From assembly GCF_041053105.1 (NCBI RefSeq), contig NZ_CP163444.1, positions 1,240,001-1,304,000 of the forward strand: 64,000 bases of DNA. The letters run 5' to 3'. Every line of letters begins with the position of its first letter. Within the stretch, counting starts at the first letter, position 1. Positions 41,265 through 50,005 of the stretch are shown in pieces. This DNA is from Streptomyces sp. R44 (lineage in GTDB: Bacteria > Actinomycetota > Actinomycetes > Streptomycetales > Streptomycetaceae). The notes under the pieces were generated by a model. The model did not search any database. It had not been told where the DNA came from and saw only the letters and a program-made list of their open reading frames with translations. The position numbers and the translations under genes are program-made.

Positions 41265-42422
41265 ATGTCCGACCTCCCCACCGAGCTGGTTCCGTTCACC
41301 CCCGAGCAGCGTGGCATCGTCGAACTCACCCGCGCCTTCGCCCGCGACGAGATCCGCCCGCGGGCGCGCGCCGTGGACGAGGCCGACGTCGAGACACCGT
41401 GGGACCTGTGGCACAAGGCCGCCAAGGTCGGCATCACCGGGTTCATGCTTCCCGAGGAGTACGGGGGCGGCGGCTTCACCGACGTCTTCACCCAGTGCCT
41501 CGTGCAGGAGGAGCTGTGCGTCGGCGACCTCGGCATCGGAAACCTGCTCTGCTCCAACGGCTTCTTCGCCGACCCGCTGCTCGAACTCGGCACCGAGGAG
41601 CAGAAGCGGACCTGGCTCACCCCGCTGACCGGCCCCGACACCCCGATGACCGCCCTCGCCACCACCGAACCCGGCGCCGGCTCCGACGCCGCGTCCATCG
41701 TGACGACGGCCACCCGCACCGACGGCGGCTACCTGCTGAGCGGCCAGAAGGCCTGGATCTCCAACGCGGGAGAGGCCGAGCAGTACGTCGTCTTCGCCAA
41801 GACCGATCCCACGCTGCGTTCCCGGGGCGTGACCGCCTTCCTGCTGCGCAAGGACACCCCCGGCGTCACCTTCGGCGAGCCGATGCGCAAGATGGGCCAG
41901 CGCGCCATCGTCTGCCGGGAGGTCTTCTTCGCCGACGCCTTCGTGCCCGAGGAGAACCGCCTCGGGGAGGAGGGGCAGGGCTTCCGGGGCCTCATGCGGA
42001 CCTTCGACATCTCGCGCGTGGTGCTGGGCGCGGCGGCGACCGGCGTGGCGCGGGCCGCGTACGAGTACGCACGGGACTACGCGCGCACCCGGCAGCAGTT
42101 CGGCAAGCCGATCATCGAGCACCAGGCGGTGGCGTTCCGGCTGGCCGACATGCGGACCCGGATCGAGCAGGCCCGCCTGATGACCTGGCGCGCGGCCAAG
42201 CGGCTGGACGCCGGCCTGTCCGCGACGACCGAGGCCGCCATGGCCAAGCTGACCGCCTCGGAGACGGCCGCGTACTGCACCTGGGCCGCCGTGCAGACCC
42301 TCGGCGGCTGGGGCTACTCGCGCGAGTACCCGGTGGAGCAGTGGATGCGGGACGCCAAGCTGGAGGAGATCGAGGAGGGCACCTCGGACATCATGCGGCT
42401 CGTGATCTCGCGGGGCCTGTGA
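41265..42422 (+). CDS. Acyl-CoA dehydrogenase
   Basis: A 385-residue FAD-dependent acyl-CoA dehydrogenase. Family blocks are TALATTEPGAGSDAASIVTTAT (acyl-CoA/FAD binding), YLLSGQKAWISNAGEAEQYV and EEIEEGTSDIMRLVISRGL, whose Glu is at the usual catalytic position. It oxidises an acyl-CoA to the 2,3-enoyl-CoA and passes electrons to ETF (etfAB at 16-18 kb). It is the first of five genes that overlap by 1 or 4 bases. The ATG at 41265 has CTGGAGG 6 bases upstream. Substrate chain is unknown; amino-acid derived branched acyl-CoA is a guess from the operon. Confidence 0.95.
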   Translation: MSDLPTELVPFTPEQRGIVELTRAFARDEIRPRARAVDEADVETPWDLWHKAAKVGITGFMLPEEYGGGGFTDVFTQCLVQEELCVGDLGIGNLLCSNGFFADPLLELGTEEQKRTWLTPLTGPDTPMTALATTEPGAGSDAASIVTTATRTDGGYLLSGQKAWISNAGEAEQYVVFAKTDPTLRSRGVTAFLLRKDTPGVTFGEPMRKMGQRAIVCREVFFADAFVPEENRLGEEGQGFRGLMRTFDISRVVLGAAATGVARAAYEYARDYARTRQQFGKPIIEHQAVAFRLADMRTRIEQARLMTWRAAKRLDAGLSATTEAAMAKLTASETAAYCTWAAVQTLGGWGYSREYPVEQWMRDAKLEEIEEGTSDIMRLVISRGL

Positions 42423-44077
42423 TGACGACGTCACCCACGGCGGGCGAGGCCCTCACCGGTGGAGAGGCCGTCGTCCGCGCCCTCGCCGCGCACGGTGTCA
42501 CCGACGCCTTCGGGATCCCCGGCACGCACAACCTGGAGATCTACCGCCACCTCCGGGCCCACGGCATACGCCATGTGACCCCCCGCCATGAGCAGGGTGC
42601 GGGATACGCCGCCGACGCGTACGCCCGGGTCTCCGGCCGGCCCGGTGTGGCGATCACCACCACCGGCCCCGCGCTGCTGAACATCGCCGCCGCCGTCGGC
42701 CAGGCCCACTCCGACAGCGTGCCGCTGCTCGTCGTCTCCCCCGGCATGCCGCTGCGGCACCCCCGGCAGTCCACCGGGCTCCTCCACGAGATGCGCAGCC
42801 AGACGGAGGCGCTGCGCGGCGTCGCGGCCTTCAGCCACCGGGTGTCGTCGGTGGACGAGATCGGCTCGGCGGTGGCACGGGCCTTCACCCTCTTCCGTAC
42901 GGGTCGGCCCCGACCGGTGCACATCGAGGTGCCCCTCGACCTGCTGGAGACCGTCGAGCCGGCGGGGCCCGTACGGCGTGCGCCGCTCACCGGACCCCCC
43001 GCGCCCGACCCGGCGGCGGTGGGGAAGGCGGCCGACGTGCTGCGCGCCGCCCGACGGCCCGCGCTGGTCCTGGGCGGAGGGGCCCGGGCGGCGGCCGCGG
43101 AGTGCGCGGCGCTCGCCGAGGATCTGGGCGCACCCGTCGTGACCACCGCCAACGGCAAGGGCGTCCTCGACGAGCGCCACCCGCTCTCGCTGGGCGTGTC
43201 GCTGCACAGTCCGGCCGTGCAGAAGTGGCTGGCGGACCGCGACGTGATCCTCGCCGTCGGCACGGAGCTGGCCGAGTCCGACATCTGGGGTCCGCCGCCG
43301 GCGCTGACGGGCACCCTGATCCGGGTCGACGTGGACCCGGCCCAGATGTACGCGGGGCTCCCGGCGGACGTGCCGCTGGTGGGAGACGCGCGTGTCCTGC
43401 TCACGGCGCTGCTCGCCGAATGCCGAGGGGGAGCCCGCGACGTCCCCGCGGACCACGCCGGCGTCCGTGCCCTGCGTACCGCCCGGGACGACGAGACGCG
43501 TACTCGCGACGCGCGCTGGCTGCCGTACCTCCGAGCCGTGCGCCGCGTCCTCGCCGAGGACGCCGTCCTCACCTCCGACAGCGCCCAGTGCTGCTACTAC
43601 GGCGCCCTGCCCCATCTGCCCCTCGGCCCCGAGGGCCGCTATCTGCACCCCACCGGTTTCGGCACCCTCGGCTACGCCCTGCCCGCCGCGATCGGCGCGA
43701 AGACCGCGTGCCCCGGGCGGCAGGTCGTCGCGCTCAGCGGCGACGGCGGCCTGCAGTTCTCCGTGCAGGAGCTCGCCACCGCCGCTCAGCTCCGGCTCCC
43801 GCTCCCCGTCGTGGTCTTCGACAACGGCGGCTACGGCGAGATCCGCGAGGAGATGGCGGCCCGCGGGGACACTCCCCTGGCCGTGGACCTGCCCGCCGTC
43901 GACCTCCCCGCGCTCGCCCGCGCCTACGGCGGCCGGGGCGCCGTGGTCCGTTCGCCGGAGGAGCTCGCCGACGCCCTGGCCCTCGCGCTGACCACTCCCG
44001 GACCCACCGTCCTCACCGTTCCAGAAGTTCCCGAAGTTCCCGAAGTTCCCGATGTTCCCGAGGAGTCCTCCCGATGA
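42422..44077 (+). CDS. ThDP-dependent 2-oxoacid decarboxylase / acetolactate synthase-like
   Basis: A 551-residue thiamine-diphosphate enzyme with three domains. DAFGIPGTHNLEIYRHLRAHGIRH and PRHEQGAGYAADAYARVSG hold the catalytic Glu that activates ThDP; the C-terminal ThDP motif runs ALSGDGGLQFSVQELATAAQ to FDNGGYGEIREEM. The NGGYGEIREEM and THNLEIYRHL wording resembles 5-guanidino-2-oxopentanoate decarboxylase (AruI) more than biosynthetic acetolactate synthases, so decarboxylation of a 2-oxoacid is likely. The ATG overlaps the previous stop (TGATG). The C-terminus has five VPE-type repeats. Confidence 0.85.
   Translation: MTTSPTAGEALTGGEAVVRALAAHGVTDAFGIPGTHNLEIYRHLRAHGIRHVTPRHEQGAGYAADAYARVSGRPGVAITTTGPALLNIAAAVGQAHSDSVPLLVVSPGMPLRHPRQSTGLLHEMRSQTEALRGVAAFSHRVSSVDEIGSAVARAFTLFRTGRPRPVHIEVPLDLLETVEPAGPVRRAPLTGPPAPDPAAVGKAADVLRAARRPALVLGGGARAAAAECAALAEDLGAPVVTTANGKGVLDERHPLSLGVSLHSPAVQKWLADRDVILAVGTELAESDIWGPPPALTGTLIRVDVDPAQMYAGLPADVPLVGDARVLLTALLAECRGGARDVPADHAGVRALRTARDDETRTRDARWLPYLRAVRRVLAEDAVLTSDSAQCCYYGALPHLPLGPEGRYLHPTGFGTLGYALPAAIGAKTACPGRQVVALSGDGGLQFSVQELATAAQLRLPLPVVVFDNGGYGEIREEMAARGDTPLAVDLPAVDLPALARAYGGRGAVVRSPEELADALALALTTPGPTVLTVPEVPEVPEVPDVPEESSR
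44018..44062 (+). repeat. 9-bp tandem repeat x5 encoding VPE
   Basis: Five in-frame copies of GTTCCCGAA (first GTTCCAGAA, fourth GTTCCCGAT, fifth GTTCCCGAG) encode a VPE/VPD tail on the ThDP enzyme, a likely replication-slippage product. Confidence 0.9.
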
Positions 44078-45279
44078 CGCCCGCGCCCGCGACCCCCCTC
44101 ACGAACACCCCTCTCATCTCCCTCACCTGGACGGACCATGTGACCGGCCGCCAGGGCCACCTGGTGATCGACCGGCTCGTGCGCGGCGTCTCCAGCGGCG
44201 GGCTGCGGATGCGGGAGGGCTGCACCCTCGACGAGGTCGCCGGCCTGGCCCGCGGCATGACGATGAAGGAGGCCCTGCACTACAACCCCGAGGGCCGCTA
44301 CATCCCGCTCGGCGGCGCCAAGGGCGGCATCGACTGCGACCCGCGCGACCCCGAGGCGTACGGGGTGCTGGTCCGCTACCTCCGCGCGATGCGACCGCAC
44401 ATCGAGCGCTTCTGGACCACCGGCGAGGACCTCGGCCTCACCCAGGACCTCGTCGACCGTGCGGCCGCCGAGGCCGGTCTGGTCTCCTCGATCCAGGCCG
44501 TGTACCCGCTGCTCGACGACGAGGCCGCGGCCCGGCGCCGGCTCGCGGACGCGTTCGCCGTGGACGTGGACGGCATCGGACTCGACGAGCTGGCGGGCGG
44601 CTGCGGCGTCGCCGAATCGGTCCTGACGGCGCTGGACCGGGCCGGTGTCCCCCGCGCGGGGACGCGGGTGTCGGTGCAGGGCTTCGGGACGATGGGCGGG
44701 GCGACCGCCCGCTTCCTGGCCCGGGCCGGGCTGAAGATCGTCGCCGTGGCCGACGTCAAGGGGACGATCGTCCACCCGGACGGCCTGGACGTCGAGGCGC
44801 TGCTGGCCGCCCGGGACGCGTACGGGACCGTGGACCGCGCCGCCCTGCGCGCGGGCGACCGCGAACTCCCCGGCGACGCCTGGCTGTCCGCCGACGCCGA
44901 CGTACTCGTCCCGGCCGCCGTCTCGTACGCGGTCGACGCCGGCAACCAGGCCGGCATCACGGCCCGCTGGATCGTCGAGGCGGCCAACATGCCGGTCCTG
45001 CCGGAGGCCGAGGAGCTGCTGGCCGCGCGCGGCATCACCGTCCTGCCGGACGTGGTCGTCAACTCGGCCACCAACGCCTGGTGGTGGTGGACCCTCTTCG
45101 GCGACATCGGCGCGGACCCGGACGAGGCGTTCGCCCACATCCGGCGCTCCATGCGCGCTCTGGTCGAGCAGGTCCTGGCCCGGGCCGAGCGCGACGGGAC
45201 CACCCCCCGCGCGGCGGCGCACGGTGTCGTCGCGGACCGGCTGCCGGTGATCGCCGCGCGCTTCGGCTGGTACGCATGA
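44074..45279 (+). CDS. Glu/Leu/Phe/Val dehydrogenase family protein
   Basis: A 401-residue NAD(P)-dependent amino-acid dehydrogenase. The substrate-side lysines appear in GMTMKEALHY and PLGGAKGGIDCDP, and the Rossmann domain reads VSVQGFGTMGGATARFLARAGLKIVAVADVKG. It reversibly deaminates an amino acid to its 2-oxoacid. The N-terminal substrate domain differs from classic GDH in sequence, so the substrate may be neither Glu nor Leu. The ATGA start overlaps the ThDP enzyme stop by 4 bases. Its 2-oxoacid product could feed the ThDP decarboxylase encoded just before. Confidence 0.93.
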   Translation: MTPAPATPLTNTPLISLTWTDHVTGRQGHLVIDRLVRGVSSGGLRMREGCTLDEVAGLARGMTMKEALHYNPEGRYIPLGGAKGGIDCDPRDPEAYGVLVRYLRAMRPHIERFWTTGEDLGLTQDLVDRAAAEAGLVSSIQAVYPLLDDEAAARRRLADAFAVDVDGIGLDELAGGCGVAESVLTALDRAGVPRAGTRVSVQGFGTMGGATARFLARAGLKIVAVADVKGTIVHPDGLDVEALLAARDAYGTVDRAALRAGDRELPGDAWLSADADVLVPAAVSYAVDAGNQAGITARWIVEAANMPVLPEAEELLAARGITVLPDVVVNSATNAWWWWTLFGDIGADPDEAFAHIRRSMRALVEQVLARAERDGTTPRAAAHGVVADRLPVIAARFGWYA

Positions 45280-47471
45280 GCCTGGACGCCCTCTTCGATC
45301 CGCGTTCCGTCGCTGTCGTCGGTGCCTCCGCCGATCCCGCCAAGTGGGGTTACTGGCTGGCCGCCGGCGCCCTCGCCGGACGCTCCCGGCGCACCGTCCA
45401 CCTCGTCAACCAGCGGGGCGGCGCCCTCGACGGCGTCCCCTTCCTGCCGGATCTCGGGTCCCTGGCGACCGTCCCCGAGCAGGTCGTCGTCGCGGTGCCG
45501 CCGCCGCAGGTGCGGACCGTCGTCGTCCAGGGACTCGCGGCGGGCGCGCGGTGCTTCACCGTGATCACGTCCGGCGGGTCCGGTCCGCAGGAGGAGCGGG
45601 AACTCGCCGCGCTCGTCACCTCGCACGGCGGGCGGCTGCTCGGCCCCAACTGCATGGGCGTCGTCGACACCACCACCGAACTCCGCCTGAGCTGGGGGGA
45701 CTTCCCGTCGGGCGCGGTCGGACTCGTGTCGCAGAGCGGCAACCTCGCACTCGAGATCGGCAGGCTCCTCGCCCGGGCCGGACAGGGGTTCTCCCGGTTC
45801 GTCTCGCTCGGCAACCAGCGCGACATCGACGCGGCGGACGCCCTCGACGCGCTGATCGCCCACGACGCGACGCGCGTCGTCGCCGCGTACGTGGAGGACT
45901 TCCGGGACGGGCGGCGCCTGGCCCGCACCCTGGCCGCCGCCCACACGGCCGGCAAGCCCGTCCTGCTGCTGACCCTCGGCCGCAGCGAGGCCTCCGGCCG
46001 CGCGGCGGCCTCCCACACGGGCGCGCTGGTGAGCGCCCGGGCGGTGGTGGACGCCGTCTGCCGCGACACCGGCGCGATCCTGCTGGAGTCGGCGGGCGAA
46101 CTGGTGGACACGGCCGTGCTGTTGACGGCTGTGCGACGGGGCCGAGCGTCGTTCCCCGGGGGAAGCCGCGGAAGAAGCCGTGCCGTGCCCGCGGCCGTCG
46201 GCGACGGAGCCCTTGCAGCCCCCGAAGCACCGCGCATCACCGCCCACGGAACCCCCGCAGCCCCCGAAGCACCGCGCATCACCGCCGACGGAACCCCCGC
46301 GGCCCCCGAAGCGCCGCGCATCGCCGTCGTCGGCGACAGCGGAGGCCAGGGCGCGCTCGCCGCCGACGCGCTCGCCGCCCGCGGGCTCGACGTCCCCGTG
46401 CTCGACGAGGCCACCCGGGCCGCCGTCGCCGCGTACCTCCCCGGCCGGGGCGGCTGCGGCAACCCCGTCGACCTCGCGGGCGCCGGGGAGGCGGACCTCC
46501 GCAACTACGCCCGGATCACCCGGGCCCTGCTCGACGGCGGGGGCACCGACGCCACGGTCCTCACCGGCTACTTCGGCGACTACGCCACCGCCAACCCCGG
46601 CCAGACCCGTGAGGAGTGCGCGGTCGCCGAGGAGCTGGGGGAGGCCGCGCGGAAGGCCGGCCGGCTGCTCGTCGTCCACACCATGGCCCGCGACACCCCG
46701 GCCCTGACCGTGCTGCGCGAGCACGGCGTACCCGTCTACGAGCGCATCGAGCAGGCCGCGACGGCCCTGGCCCATGCGGCCCGGACGGCACGCGCGAGAC
46801 CGTACGCGCCGCCCGAGCGGGTGCCGTCCCCGGCCCGCCCCGTCGCGGACGGGGGGTACGAGAGCGTCCGGGCCCTGCTCCGGTCCCATGGACTCGACTT
46901 CCCCACCGCCGAGTTCGTCACCACGGCCGACGAGGCGGCCGGGGCCGCGCGCCGCACCGGATACCCCCTCGCCCTCAAGGCGATGGGCCTGGCCCACAAG
47001 ACCGAGGCGGGCGGCGTGGCCCTCGGCATCACCGACGAGACCGCGCTGCGCGCCGCCTTCGCCCGGATGCGTGACACCACCGGCGCCACCCGGTACGCGG
47101 TCGAGGAGATGGCCGTCCACCCGCACTCCGTCGAGCTCATCGCCGGGGTGCGGTACGACCCGGCGTTCGGGCCCGTCGCCATGGTCGGCCTCGGCGGCGT
47201 CACCGCCGAACTGCTCGCCGACACCGCGCTCGCCCTCGCGCCGCTCACCCCGGGACGGGCGCGCGAGCTGCTGCTCTCCCTGCGGCACGCACCGCTGCTC
47301 ACCGGCTGGCGGGGCGCGCCCGCCGTCGACCTGGATGCCGCCGCGGACGCCCTGTGCGCACTGGCGCGGGCCGCGTCCGAGCACCCCGAGCTCATCGAGC
47401 TCGAAGTCAATCCGCTGCTCGTCCACCCGGGCGGCGCGGTCGCCCTCGACGCCCATGGAGTGCTCGTATGA
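45276..47471 (+). CDS. NDP-forming acyl-CoA synthetase (acetate-CoA ligase family)
   Basis: A 731-residue fused alpha/beta acyl-CoA synthetase. Domains in order: CoA-binding (PRSVAVVGASADPAKWGYWL, about 8-130), ligase-CoA flavodoxin-like parts with LVSQSGNLALEIGRLL and ASHTGALVSARAV (His likely phosphorylated), and a C-terminal ATP-grasp beta part (from DGGYESVRALLRSHGLDFPT, with GYPLALKAMGLAHKTEAGGV). It activates a carboxylic acid to its CoA ester. A linker with three 14-residue repeats (about 315-353) sits inside. The start overlaps the dehydrogenase stop by 4 bases. Confidence 0.92.
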   Translation: MSLDALFDPRSVAVVGASADPAKWGYWLAAGALAGRSRRTVHLVNQRGGALDGVPFLPDLGSLATVPEQVVVAVPPPQVRTVVVQGLAAGARCFTVITSGGSGPQEERELAALVTSHGGRLLGPNCMGVVDTTTELRLSWGDFPSGAVGLVSQSGNLALEIGRLLARAGQGFSRFVSLGNQRDIDAADALDALIAHDATRVVAAYVEDFRDGRRLARTLAAAHTAGKPVLLLTLGRSEASGRAAASHTGALVSARAVVDAVCRDTGAILLESAGELVDTAVLLTAVRRGRASFPGGSRGRSRAVPAAVGDGALAAPEAPRITAHGTPAAPEAPRITADGTPAAPEAPRIAVVGDSGGQGALAADALAARGLDVPVLDEATRAAVAAYLPGRGGCGNPVDLAGAGEADLRNYARITRALLDGGGTDATVLTGYFGDYATANPGQTREECAVAEELGEAARKAGRLLVVHTMARDTPALTVLREHGVPVYERIEQAATALAHAARTARARPYAPPERVPSPARPVADGGYESVRALLRSHGLDFPTAEFVTTADEAAGAARRTGYPLALKAMGLAHKTEAGGVALGITDETALRAAFARMRDTTGATRYAVEEMAVHPHSVELIAGVRYDPAFGPVAMVGLGGVTAELLADTALALAPLTPGRARELLLSLRHAPLLTGWRGAPAVDLDAAADALCALARAASEHPELIELEVNPLLVHPGGAVALDAHGVLV
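46218..46337 (+). repeat. 42-bp tandem repeat (2.9 copies) in the synthetase
   Basis: 42-bp units start at 46218, 46260 and 46302; the first two differ at only a couple of bases and the third is partial. They encode APEAPRITAHGTPA-like repeats in a linker between two domains. Confidence 0.9.
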
Positions 47472-48253
47472 ACCGTTTCGACGGACGGACGTACCTGGTG
47501 ACGGGCGGCGGCAGCGGCATCGGCCGCGCCCTCGCGCTCGCCCTGACGGGGGCGGGCGCCCGGGTCGCCGTCGCCGGCCGCACCCCGCAACGCCTCGACG
47601 AGACGGTCGCCCTGGTCGAGAAGGCAGGCGGGGAGGCCCTCGCGGTGCCGACGGACGTGCGGGACCCGGAGGCGGTGGACGCGCTGGTGGCCGCGGCGGT
47701 CGAGCGGTTCGGCCGGCTGGACGGGCTGGTCAACAACGCCGCCGGGAACTTCGTCGTCCCCGGCATCGACCTGTCCCCGGGCGGCTGGCGCGCCGTCGTC
47801 GACATCGTCCTCAACGGCTCGTACTACTGCACCCGTGCCGTCGCCCGCAGGCTGCGCGAACAGGGCACCGGCGGCTCGATCCTGTCCGTGATCGCCACGT
47901 ACGCCTGGCACGGCCACCCGGGCACCGTCCACTCGGCCGCCGCGAAGGCCGGCGTCCTGGCGATGACACGGACCCTCGCGGTGGAACTCGCCCCGCTGGG
48001 CATCCGCCTGAACTGCATCGCCCCCGGACCGACGGAGACGGAGGGTGCCGGCGCGGCCCTGTGGGCCACCGACGAGGCTCGCGAGGAGGTTCTGGCCACG
48101 GTCCCGGCGGGCCGCTTCGCCGACCCCGCCGAGATCGCGGAGGCGGCGCTGTTCCTGCTGGGCGACGGGGCGACGTACCTGACCGGCGAGTGCCTCACGG
48201 TGGACGGCGGCCAGTGGCTGGGCAAGCAGGTGTACGGGCGGTCGGCCGGGTAG
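47468..48253 (+). CDS. SDR, 2,4-dienoyl-CoA reductase (DECR)-like
   Basis: A 261-residue SDR. The cofactor motif is YLVTGGGSGIGRALALAL; VNNAAGNFVVPGIDLSPGGW and GHPGTVHSAAAKAGVLAMTR resemble 2,4-dienoyl-CoA reductases, which like this protein have lost the usual YxxxK tyrosine but keep the Lys. C-terminal IAPGPTETEGAGAAL and LLGDGATYLTGECLTVDGGQW are also DECR-like. It would reduce unsaturated acyl-CoA made in the same operon. The start overlaps the synthetase stop by 4 bases, and a 56-bp palindrome follows. Confidence 0.9.
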   Translation: MNRFDGRTYLVTGGGSGIGRALALALTGAGARVAVAGRTPQRLDETVALVEKAGGEALAVPTDVRDPEAVDALVAAAVERFGRLDGLVNNAAGNFVVPGIDLSPGGWRAVVDIVLNGSYYCTRAVARRLREQGTGGSILSVIATYAWHGHPGTVHSAAAKAGVLAMTRTLAVELAPLGIRLNCIAPGPTETEGAGAALWATDEAREEVLATVPAGRFADPAEIAEAALFLLGDGATYLTGECLTVDGGQWLGKQVYGRSAG

Positions 48254-48309
48254 CGGACCGGACGCGGTGAGGGGCGGCCCGCGGGCCGCCCCTCACCGCG
48301 TCCGGTCCG
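48254..48309. terminator. 56-bp perfect palindrome, bidirectional terminator
   Basis: A palindrome with 28-bp arms and no loop, from the base after the SDR stop (48254) to 48309, four bases before the permease stop (48314). The outer arm begins CGGACCGGACGCGGTGAGGG. As RNA it would fold into one very stable hairpin in either direction. Confidence 0.92.
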
Positions 48310-48313
48310 GACC

Positions 48314-49873
48314 TCAGTTCTTCGTACGGCGGGTCTTCGCGCCCGCCGCGTAGAAGACGAGGCCGATGACCGCGATGATCAGCAGCGGCACGACCTGGCT
48401 CAGCGTGTACGCGAGGCGCTCGCCGGCGAAGGCCTCGGGGAGGGAGTCCGCGGGGGAACCCTCCGTGCCGAACCAGCCGATGCCGAAGCCCGGCCAGATC
48501 AGTACGACCACCGTGAAGGCGACCAGACCGGTCGACAGCGCGGTGACCGTCCAGACGCCGAGGCGGCCGCCCGGGACGGCGTACGGGCGGGGGGTGTCGG
48601 GGTACTTGCGGCGCAGCACCACCAGGCTCGGGAAGGTGATGACGTACGAGATGAAGGTCGTGCAGATCGTCAGGCCCAGGCCCGCCGCGAAGTACTTCTC
48701 GCCGTCGCCCTCGGTGAGGTTGAGGGCGGCCACGAGGAGGATCGACGCGAGGACCGCCGAGAGCAGGTTCACCCGCACCGGGGTGCCGTGCTTCTCGGAG
48801 ATCGTGCCGAGCCAGGCCGGCCCGGCACCGTCGGCGCAGGCGACGGCCTGGGCGCGGTGCGCGCCCATCGCCCAGGTGACGCCGGAGGTCAACAGGCCGA
48901 TGATGAGCCCGGCGGCGGCGATGCCGCCGAAGACCGCGCCCGCACCGGTGAGGGTGACCGTGCCGTCGGCGGCGATGGAGCCCCCGTAGACCGTGAAGAC
49001 GGCCTTGCAGGCGTCGATGAAGCCGCCGAGGCTGCCGATCCTGTCGCTGGGCAGGACGAACATGATGCCGAGGATGGGCCCGCCGTAGAGCAGCAGCGAG
49101 GCGACGCCGGAGCGGAGGATGGAGAGCGGGATGTCACGGCGCGGGTTGCGCATCTCCTCGGCCGCGGAGCTGGGCAGTTCGAAACCGACGTAGTTGAAGA
49201 TCAGGACGGGGACGAGCGCCACGAAACCGGCGTAGGTCGGTGAGAACTCGCTCGCGGGCAGGGCGTGCACGCCGTTCCGCACGGCGAAGACGACGACCGA
49301 GACGAGGAAGAAGCCGAGCAGCACGATCCGCGCGACGGCGCCGGCGATCGGCACCCACTTGCCGACCCGGACGGACTGGACGACGGCGAGCGCGCCGCCC
49401 CAGATGAAGACGAGCCCGGCGGCGTACTTCCACAGGCCGGGCAGCGGCGTGAAGAACTCCTCCCAGGTGGTGAGGGCGATGATGCACAGACTGCCGCCCA
49501 CCCACACCGGGTTGGAGATCCAGTAGAGGATCTGGTTGAGGCCCGCGGTGAGCCGGCCGAAGGCGAGCCGGGTCCAGACGTACGGGCCGCCCTGGACGGG
49601 GAAGGCGGAGCCGAGTTCGGCGACGAGGAGTCCGTAGGGGAGGAAGAAGAGCAGCGCGAGGATGGCCATCCAGGTCAGTCCCTGCGGGCCCTGCGCCGCG
49701 ACCGACCCGATCGTGTCGAGTCCGACGAGGGTGCATATGAGGAACAGCAGGACGTCGAAGCGGCGCAGCTCCTTGCGGAGCCGGCCTCGCTGTTCGCCCC
49801 AGCCCTCGGAGAGGTCGGGGGTCTCGGGTGCGGGCTCTTCGGCCCTGCTGGCGGTGACGGGTGCTTGGGTCAC
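48314..49873 (-). CDS. APC family amino acid permease
   Basis: A 519-residue membrane transporter with about 12 hydrophobic helices. The N-terminal consensus VLLFLICTLVGLDTIGSVAAQGPQG and FPVQGGPYVWTRLAFG match the APC superfamily; VGFELPSSAAEEMRNPRRDIPLSI is the cytoplasmic loop motif. It imports amino acids or amines, probably with protons. The GTG at 49873 has GGAG upstream. It is convergent with the five-gene operon and divergent from a TetR gene with an 18-bp palindrome between, so it is likely induced with the operon. Confidence 0.93.
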   Translation of the reverse strand: MTQAPVTASRAEEPAPETPDLSEGWGEQRGRLRKELRRFDVLLFLICTLVGLDTIGSVAAQGPQGLTWMAILALLFFLPYGLLVAELGSAFPVQGGPYVWTRLAFGRLTAGLNQILYWISNPVWVGGSLCIIALTTWEEFFTPLPGLWKYAAGLVFIWGGALAVVQSVRVGKWVPIAGAVARIVLLGFFLVSVVVFAVRNGVHALPASEFSPTYAGFVALVPVLIFNYVGFELPSSAAEEMRNPRRDIPLSILRSGVASLLLYGGPILGIMFVLPSDRIGSLGGFIDACKAVFTVYGGSIAADGTVTLTGAGAVFGGIAAAGLIIGLLTSGVTWAMGAHRAQAVACADGAGPAWLGTISEKHGTPVRVNLLSAVLASILLVAALNLTEGDGEKYFAAGLGLTICTTFISYVITFPSLVVLRRKYPDTPRPYAVPGGRLGVWTVTALSTGLVAFTVVVLIWPGFGIGWFGTEGSPADSLPEAFAGERLAYTLSQVVPLLIIAVIGLVFYAAGAKTRRTKN

Positions 49874-49927
49874 GGGCGGACTCCTACGGCGGCACGGGGG
49901 AGGGTCACGTACGGAGCGGCACATCAT

Positions 49928-49947
49928 CTGACTGAACGGCCAGTCAG
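49928..49947. promoter_or_regulatory. TetR-type operator in the permease/tetR gap
   Basis: CTGACTG-AACGGC-CAGTCAG (49928-49947) has perfect 7-bp arms. Its core (49929-49946) shares TGACTGA..G..CAGT.A with the dyad at 41218-41235 before the acyl-CoA dehydrogenase. Confidence 0.75.
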
Positions 49948-50005
49948 TAGCCAGCACTGTGAGCCCGGCCACATCGCACTGTCAAGAGCTGTGTAGGGTA
50001 AAGCC

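Noticed and set aside
44376..47456. Long minus-strand frame opposite the dehydrogenase and CoA synthetase
   Set aside because: The plus strand holds the domain motifs and 4-base overlaps; the antisense frame has no recognisable fold.
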